From Lunularia cruciata (lineage: Eukaryota > Streptophyta > Marchantiopsida > Lunulariales > Lunulariaceae), in assembly GCA_948567375.1 (NCBI GenBank), contig OX419759.1, forward strand, positions 28,187,493 through 28,251,492: a stretch of 64,000 bases of DNA. Direction: 5' to 3'. This document shows, piece by piece, positions 57,004 through 64,000 of this stretch (position 1 is the stretch's first letter; every line of letters begins with the position of its first letter). The notes beneath the pieces were generated by a model that saw only the letters and a list, made by a program, of their open reading frames with translations, had not been told where the DNA came from and made no database searches. Position numbers and translations under genes: made by a program.

Positions 57004-58211
57004 GACCCAAGTAGACCTCTCTCACTAGTAGCCATAAGCTATGTCCCAAGAATACCTTGCCCACTCGGTCCATCATCCCTAGCATATGCTTTAATCATTT
57101 TGATAGGCACAAAGCTCACAAGTGTCCAAGTGGTGATGCCTATCATGTGCATCTTATGCTACTCTGCCAAGCCAATTCTCACAATCTAGGTCAAAAAATT
57201 CAAGTCCATAGCTTGACCTAACACCTAACACTTGGATGCCTTTGACCTACTATAATAGTGGTAGTATTGTGTGAAAACCCATCACCTACTACCTCTCATT
57301 GACATTGGGCTCCACCAACTGCTATAACTATGAGTCCCAAACAAGTCTAGGACCTACCTCTCAAAAAGCTAGGAAACTCATAAGTGTGGGTAAAACGGCT
57401 CTAGGTTGTCTTACAAGTTTCACCATTGCCATAAGTGACTTATCAGCGACTACTATCATCTGAGGTTGGTGCCCAACATCCAAGATGTCATCAATAATAA
57501 GGTGGTCTAGTCGCTAAATCCTATCATAAGCACATTCTAGAACCTCTCTAGGTAAGAGGTTTGTCCACCAAAGACAAAGATGATCAGCTTGTGATCCCAC
57601 TATGGTTGCATCCAAAAACATGGTAGGTCCTATCCAAGAATGGACATGATGTGTAATCACCACCACCCGGGTACAAGAATCACCCATCAAGGGGATGTTC
57701 TCCAAATTTTAGATTGGAGAAATAGACTAATGAACCTGGCGATGTTTTAATATACATAACATCTCCCAAAACACACCAAAACTGGGATCATGGAGACCTT
57801 AACCTTGGCTAGCATAGGTATATCATTGACATGGCCATCCAAAAATCACCAAATGAATGAGATCATGTCTCTCCAAATCTTGCATCCCTAGCAAGGAAAT
57901 GTCTACTATAACAATCTTTTGATAACCCCTAATTGTTGATATCAATAATAACTCAAGATACCAATAGGCCAAGTATGCCACATGATATAGAGAGGTTTGC
58001 CTAGTAGTCTCATCTCTCTCCACACACAAGTACCTCTATACTTGAATACTTGCCTACGGTACCGTAACTAGTCTAGTGCTAATCTCATTGACTAACTCCA
58101 ATAGATATACTCCCTATACTGGATACTGCCAATCAATGAGTGTAGTATCCAAAGGTGACAATGTAATAGACTCTAGAGGCTCATCCTCACATTGGTCTCT
58201 TGGTGGTGTAA
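57004..58211 (-). pseudogene. B3 continued: linker, protease end and upstream pol
   Basis: Reversed family B sequence continues directly after C; 57004-57480 matches the B1 linker at about 8800-9250, and 58090-58200 matches B1 at about 3190-3330. At 57841-57880 it shows the family B position occupied by H in B2, without H. No frame is open beyond about 68 codons. It is cut at 58211 by the family D LTR. Confidence 0.7.
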
Positions 58212-58723
58212 TGTTCTCTTGAGTATAGTAGAGAGACATCGAAGAGAAAACACAAGTTTCACACTCAAAACTCGGATGCTCCAAAGGAGCACCTTCTCTT
58301 TATTATATAGTCAAAGAAGATCCAGTCCAAGGAAGCTCCACCCTTGGATTAGCTACATGGATGGGTGATCTATCAGCAAGTTCCACCCTTAGATTAGTTG
58401 CTTGGATGAGTGATATGTTGGTCCTTGTTCTATCTAGCTGGTCAAATAGGTTTTGTCCAAAGGGAATCTTTAGGACATCTTCCTATAGGAATCTCAAAAT
58501 CACATGGGTGAGGTAATATTGGAGAGCTCTCATTGAGACCAGCCTAGGGGAGGCAAGGCTAGAATTTTCTCTGTTTGGGAGGCAGGGAATCTACATATTT
58601 TTTAGCCTAATTCATCTGTTTAGGCCTCTAAAATTGCCTCTAAAGTTTTCAAGCATATTTCAATTTCTACCCTATCAATAGAAGTACTCTTTTGGTGATA
58701 CCTCTATCTTATCTACTTAGTCC
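58212..58723 (-). repeat. 3' LTR of family D, first part
   Basis: In minus sense the LTR runs TGTAATACC (at 59651) to GAGAACA (at 58212), about 744 bp after removal of the nested A LTR. It contains an imperfect tandem repeat of about 190 bp. The plus-strand boundary here is TGTTCTCTTGAG. Confidence 0.6.
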
Positions 58724-59415
58724 TATGAGCCGGCCTGTCTCTCACTCAAGATGAACCTCTGATGGCTATTATGGTAGCGCACCATGGACTAAGAAGGCAA
58801 AGAACCCCAACTCCATCATACTCCTCCAAGGCTAGCACTCCAAGACTCAAGACATTGCTCACTAGGGAACTCAATGAGAGAGAGATAGTTGCAAATGAAA
58901 GGATGATGAGTACCTCCTCACCCCTTGTTTATATACTTGTGAAATAGTTACGTACCACAGTTACTAATTACCGTAGTAACTCAAGTTACTAGACTAAAAG
59001 TCAAGTAAAGTCAAAAAGTAGAAAGGAATATCCATTCACATGGGCATATTCCCCTAAGCATGTGGTCTTATCTTGACCCAACCACTAAGTCAAGGATTCC
59101 TTCACATGGGCTATCCTTGGACTAAAGAAGAATCTAAAACAAAAAGGCTTGCGGGCCCAAGAGTTCTCAACTCTTTCCTCAAAGCCAAACACCTAGGAAT
59201 AATACCAAGTCAACACACTAAAATCCAAAATAGTGGTGCTCATCTTTTCTACTTCCTCTAAAGTAAGGTCCCCTCTATCTTAGCTATGACTAACTTTAGC
59301 TAACCATGACTAATATAGAACCATCCTTTATCTCTATATAAATAATATCTCTTAAGTACTTGTAATACCAAGCTAAATATCACAATACCACACACATGCA
59401 CAAATGGGTGTTACA
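58724..59415 (-). repeat. solo family A LTR in the D LTR
   Basis: This is a full 692-bp LTR in reverse. The first bases read TATGAGCC where TGTGAGCC is expected. The flanks are GTCC (58720-58723) and ATCC (59416-59419), a four-base duplication with one change. Confidence 0.85.
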
Positions 59416-59651
59416 ATCCATCATGTGGAACATCCTTCCACATGTTACCAAACCAAATTTCACCTCTAGATTGTATGTTTAACTATTGGTTCTAAAATTT
59501 TCAAGCATATTTTGGTTTCTACAATGTTGTAGAAGTACTCTTTTAGTGATAGCTCTATCTGATCTATTTACTCCATGATGTAAAACATCCTTCCAAATGT
59601 TACCAAACCAAATTTCACCTCTAGATAATATGTCTAGCTATTGGTATTACA
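59416..59651 (-). repeat. 3' LTR of family D, second part
   Basis: This continues the D LTR after the nested insertion. The repeat unit (CATCCTTCCANATGTTACC...TCACCTCTAGAT) appears twice here, and part of it once before the insertion. Confidence 0.6.
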
Positions 59652-59670
59652 ACCCTCACTCTTTTTAAGA
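59652..59670 (-). other. polypurine tract of family D
   Basis: On the minus strand AAAAAGAGTGAGGGTT lies directly upstream of TGTAATACC, as expected for plus-strand priming. This supports the D LTR boundary. Confidence 0.6.
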
Positions 59671-59739
59671 TGCAACGTCCTAGTTGCAAAGTTATTGCTC
59701 AAAAGATTGCACTAACACCGGTGCATGTGTCAAGTTGGC

Positions 59740-61092
59740 AGTTGGCTCCCAAGTTGTCTCATATAGTGGGTAACCTTTCCACTATACAAGATAGTCCACC
59801 CACGGATGGCAAGTACCACACGGATGCATTTTTGGAGAATACGTTCCACTTCATATTCCTCTATGCTATCAATGAGTGTTGGACAAGGTCTAATGTCTTG
59901 TATGGAAGGACAATGGCCCAATTGGGGGGAATATATGCATAGTAAGGAAGCATGGAACACTAGATGGATCTTCATGTGTGGTAGTAGCTCAAGGTGATAG
60001 GCCATAGTGCCAACTCAACAAAGAATAGAAAAAGGCACAATAAAACAAGGTCTGAGCTTACAAGGGCCAACTAATGTAGGTTGGTTTCTGACAGCCATAT
60101 TTGATCCCTAACATTGAACTCCATGTGCTTACAATCTGCATTGGCATATTGCTTTTTTTGATTTTGGGCAATTTGCAACCTATGCTTGGTGCTTTCCACA
60201 CCCTGTAAGATTCTAAAGACAAAGTTGTTGATTGCATTAAACTTGGTAGCCACCGGATGGATCTTCATCAAACTCAAAGATGTGAAGGGATGCTCACAAT
60301 ACATGAGGAAGAATAGAGTGACTTGAGTCGATATATTTGCCAAGTTGTTGTAAGAAAACTCCACGAGTTGAAGTAAGGTGTCCCACCTCTCTTGCTCATC
60401 TAAAGTGAAGCTGTGCAGCATATCTTCAATAGTGCAATTAGCCCGCTCAGTTTTTCCATCAATCTATTGGTGGTAAGCCATGAACATGGCCAACTTGGTT
60501 TTGAAGAAACCAAAGAGTGTTCACCAAAACAAACTAGTGAATTGAGTGCCTCTATCAATGATGAGCACTCAAGATAGGCCATAATGAGAGAAGATTACAT
60601 CTATGTACAAACAATTGAGCTAGTTGTGGAGCAATCACGTCCTTGGTGGTAGACCATACATGAATCATTTTGCTAACTTGGTCACAAAGACTATGATAGA
60701 GTTGAATCCTAAGTTGGTCTTGGGAAATTCACAAACTAGATCTATACTCACCTATTCCCAACATTGTGTAGGAGTAGGGATCAAAGGCGTCATGCAAGAG
60801 CTTGATTAGAAGCTTTGTTTTGTTGACAAAGTAGGCAGCTCCAAACATATTCCATCAAATTTTTTCTCATCTTAGGCCAATAATAATAGCATTGTAGTAC
60901 ATCCAAGGTCTTGTCTACTCCAACATGACGTGCAATGGTAGAATCATGACATTTTGATATGATGGTGGTATGTAATTCTATGGTATTTGAGATCCATAAT
61001 CTACCATCATAAAAGGTGAGTCCATGAGTGCTAGTAATGCCTTTGGATGATTGAGCTCCTACGATCTTTGGATCACTTTTTGTAGTAGCCAA
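59740..61092 (-). pseudogene. integrase and chromodomain of family D
   Basis: The zinc-binding part is well preserved at 61092-60790 (HVGVDKTL, YYYWPKM, CLLCQQNK). The core and C-terminal parts follow in fragments (VEFSYNNLAN; FHASLLC near 59960). The end carries a chromodomain: EEYEVERIL, then, after a frameshift, VDYLV-stop-WKGYP and TWEP. This marks D as a chromovirus. Stops and shifts make it inactive. Confidence 0.8.
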
Positions 61093-61129
61093 AATGTTTG
61101 GCTAGAATTCATGGTCCATCTTAAGCTTT

Positions 61130-62350
61130 ACCACAAAATTGTTTACCATTTGCATTTGGATGAATGCATCTGCAAGTTGTTTCTTGTCTTCCACATAGGT
61201 GATTATCATGTTGAATCATTGTTGCACTCTGAACACCAAATTTGGCAATGAGATAGATCTTTTTGTGTCTCAAGGTAGGCTAGAGGTTTATGGTCTGTCT
61301 CTACTACAAATGCCTTCTCACTAAATAGTGCTTCCAATGCTAGGTTGCAATGATAATGCTAGCTCTTCTCATTTTGTGGTGTGATAGTTGCATTCTTCTG
61401 GTAATAGCTTTTAAGAGAAATATGCAATTGGATGCCATCCATCATGCAACTCCTCTTTTAGGATTGCTCCTATTGCTATGCCTGATGCATCTATAGCCAA
61501 CTTGATTGGACATTTTGGGTCATACTATTTCAAGATTGGTGCATGTAGCAAGCATCTTTCAGTTCTTGAAAGACCAACTCTTATTTGGTTCCCCATGTCC
61601 AGTTCTTCCCCTTGCCAAGAGTGTTGTTAAAGGCTGTGCAACCTTGGAGAAGTCCTTGACAAATTGACAAAAAAACCCGTCAACCCCAAGAAGCTCTTGA
61701 GTTGAGTCTGATCTTCTAGAGTGCTTCATTTTTTAATGACCTCTACTTTATCTATTAATACTTGGATACCCTCTACACTTACGCTATGCCCTAAGTAGTC
61801 TACTTCTAACTTGCCAAACTCACATTTTGAGATTTTGTTGTACAATTGATTTTGTCTTAGAAACTGGAGGACCTCTTGTAGATGCTATTTGTGTTCCATC
61901 ATTGTCCTATAATATACTAAGATGTCATCTAGGAAGACAATAATAAACTTATCCAAATATGGATGAAATATGTCATTCATCATACTCATGAAAGTGGCAG
62001 GTGCATTGGTGAGGCCAAATGGCATCATGAGGTACTCAAAGTAGCCATACTTGGTTTGAAAGGCAATTTGGTATACATCTTCCTCTCCAATCCGGATTTG
62101 ATTGTAACCGCTCTACAAGTCCAGTTTGGTGAAGTGTTTTGCTCCATTGAGTTGATCAATAAGTCATCCATGCGGGATAAGGATAAGTATTTGTTCTTCA
62201 CTATTTGTTGATTGAGGCCCTAATAGTCAATGCACATGTGCATTGACCATCCTTCTTCTTCACAAACAAGACAGGAGCCCCATATGGTGATATGTTGGGC
62301 TGAATAAACCCTTTGTACAGCATATCCTCAATTTTAGCCTTACACTCCTC
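61130..62350 (-). pseudogene. reverse transcriptase and RNase H of family D
   Basis: RT begins near 62345 with SPYGAPVLFVKKKDG and reaches the active site FLDDILVY near 61925, followed by SKCEFG and DYLGH. RNase H remnants follow to about 61130. Frames are broken by many small changes; only fragments can be translated. Confidence 0.75.
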
Positions 62351-63095
62351 CAACTCATGAGGTGATAAACAACATGGGGCCTTACAAGGAGGTGTCTTCT
62401 CGAGAAGTGTCTCAATTTTATGATCTACTCTCCTTTTTGGTGGTAATTCTTGAGGGTAGAACTTCTAGAAATATATCTTGAAACTCATTTACCACATCCT
62501 TCAATTTCTTAGGAATTTTTCCATTGAGTTGTGCACTTTAGACTTATCTTATTAGACCCATGAAACATCTATTTGTCTTCCAAATGGTTGTTGTCTCTAT
62601 AACATAAAGAGGCATTTCTTGCCTATATGACTTTTCTTTAACCCCAGTGATTTTCTATTGGCGGGTGCTCACAACTTTTCTCCTCCAATCTACTATAGTG
62701 TTGTAATGCTCCATCCATGGCATGCCTAAGATTACATCATAATGAGCTAATTGTATCACTTGCTACTCAATTGTTTCCTAATATTCTCCTATAGAGAGTG
62801 TTACCCTTCTAGGTAACCACTCAATCTTCTCTTTTTTCCCATTAAGTAACTCTTCTTCTTTGTTCTCATCCTTCTTCAGATCCATCTCCAATCTTATTGC
62901 AATAGAGCAAGACAAGAAATTTTTTATTGCCCCAAGATCTATCAATATTCTCACTTGATTGCCTTCTAGGACTCCATTCATGACAATCAATTGTGAGTTT
63001 GCCTTTTTGGATCTTTGCACACTCATCTTCTTCCTCTTCTCACTTTTTTGCCTCCTTATTGAGTCAATACGGCCACAAGGTACATTTATTTGCAA
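62351..63095 (-). pseudogene. protease and linker of family D
   Basis: A 105-codon stretch at 62778-63095 contains GNQVRILIDLGAIKNFLS, matching the Ty3/Gypsy protease site in which D-S-G-A is expected; serine is replaced by leucine. A linker of about 430 bp without recognisable domains leads to RT. Confidence 0.7.
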
Positions 63096-64000
63096 TCTTT
63101 GTTTTCTGAGGTGATTTTTGCATCCTCTTTTTGATATGTCATTCCATGTTGTTCAAAGATCACATGTATGTAGGCCAAGGGCCTCTAGGGAGACAAGCAC
63201 AACAATTGATGGATATATGCACAATACTGCCATAATTGTAGCAACAACATTTTTCTTCTTGGGTTCCTTCTCCTTGTGGGACTCCATCTCTTTGTTCTTC
63301 CACTCGTCTCTACTCTTCTTGAAGCGGTTGTGTTCCTTGGTCTTGAAACCAAAGGTCACCCAATTCCATAGGTCTTGATCCACCCATGTGTGGCATTTTA
63401 GCCCAATAATGTTGAGATTGAACAACTCCTTCACCTCCTCCAAGTGCAATTGCTATTCTTTGAGTGCAAGCAATGGCTTCAAATATAGTGTGAGGATTTT
63501 GTACCATGACTTCTTGGCAAATCTGCTCCTTCAATCCTCATTTGAAATTTTCCACAGCCTCTGTTGGACTCATGTTGGTTATTGCAACTTGTAGATCAAG
63601 GAATGTCTCCACATACTCTTGTATACTATTCTTTTGTTTCAATTCCCATAATTGGATTCAGGCCATCTATAGGGAATCCACATATTGGAAATTCTTTAGC
63701 ACTCCTTCTTGCATTGCCGTCCATGGGACCTCTCTTCTTTCTACCAACATTGATCGTTCCCAAGCATCATACCATATGAGGGCTTTGTCGGTCAAGTACC
63801 CACATGCAAACACGCTTGCAGCATGCTCAATGATCTCCATTGGGAGTATTGGTTCGTTCTTGAGATCCAATTCTCCACTACTCCCATAGAATGTTGCTCC
63901 TTGTAAGGCTCAATGTTGTAGGTCTTCTTCATCCGTAGTAACAATGTAGTTTAATTGTTGATCGGGTTCAATGTCATTGGCATGGGTGCCTCTCCAAGTA
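63096..64000 (-). pseudogene. gag of family D, cut by the window edge
   Basis: Fragments of gag are readable (KALIWYDAWERS and WTAMQEGVLKNF near 63700-63800, then EQICQEVMVQNP). These resemble the retrotransposon gag domain in which a tryptophan-containing helix precedes a W-x-x-F segment. No clean zinc knuckle was seen. The gene start, leader and 5' LTR lie beyond the window. Confidence 0.65.

Noticed and set aside
1-64000. tRNA, rRNA, CRISPR arrays, bacterial promoters or operons
   Set aside because: None was seen; all recognisable coding sequence is retroelement-derived apart from the unassigned F unit.

Overview
This window looks like heterochromatic nuclear DNA of a land plant, and no host gene could be supported. 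It is AT-rich and made almost entirely of nested LTR retrotransposons: three Ty3/Gypsy families plus other LTR-type insertions. The plant assignment is inference. It rests on an Athila/Tat-like reverse transcriptase (FIDDFCVYG-type active site) with a tRNA-Asp-like primer site, and on a chromodomain chromovirus. No species can be named. No tRNA, rRNA, CRISPR array or bacterial operon was seen.

Names used here. Family A has 692-bp LTRs (TGTAACACCC...GGCTCACA), a 157-codon ORF1 with a zinc knuckle, and one gag-pol frame without a chromodomain. Its copies are A0 (1-2076, minus), A1 (21438-29449, plus), A2 (35608-42528, minus), A3 (10350-15643 plus 43706-47028, plus), C (49174-57003, plus, intact), and solo LTRs at 7614-8307, 17387-29790 (A4, split) and 58724-59415. 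Family B is another Ty3/Gypsy family whose pol ends in a PHD finger. Its copies are B1 (2077-9845, plus), B2 (15644-43705, plus) and B3 (47029-58211, minus). E1 and E2 are long solo LTRs related to the family B LTR. Family D is a decayed chromovirus (58212-64000, minus). F1 and F2 are two copies of a roughly 4-kb unit that carries a coiled-coil ORF. H is a 411-bp solo LTR whose promoter is packed with heat-shock-element motifs.

Layout. From 1 to 10349 lie A0, then B1 interrupted by E1, which is itself interrupted by E2, which holds a solo A LTR; an ORF1 scrap follows. From 10350 to 47028 lies the old copy A3. F1 is inserted in its gag and the whole of B2 in its pol. B2 in turn holds solo LTR A4 (itself carrying F2 and the complete element A1), the H LTR and element A2. 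From 47029 to 58211 lies B3 with the intact element C inside it. From 58212 to the end lies family D, its LTR split by a solo A LTR. The deepest nest is A3 > B2 > A4 > A1.

Working parts. Only element C appears able to encode everything it needs: paired LTRs differing at about three positions by eye, a primer site, ORF1, and an uninterrupted 1608-residue gag-protease-RT-RNase H-integrase frame with all catalytic residues present. It is a plausible source of proteins for mobilising the broken family A copies. The most unusual items are the heat-shock-element LTR, the F unit with its unrecognised protein, the PHD finger on family B pol, the conserved ORF1, and an R-U5-PBS (strong-stop-like) duplication inside A1.
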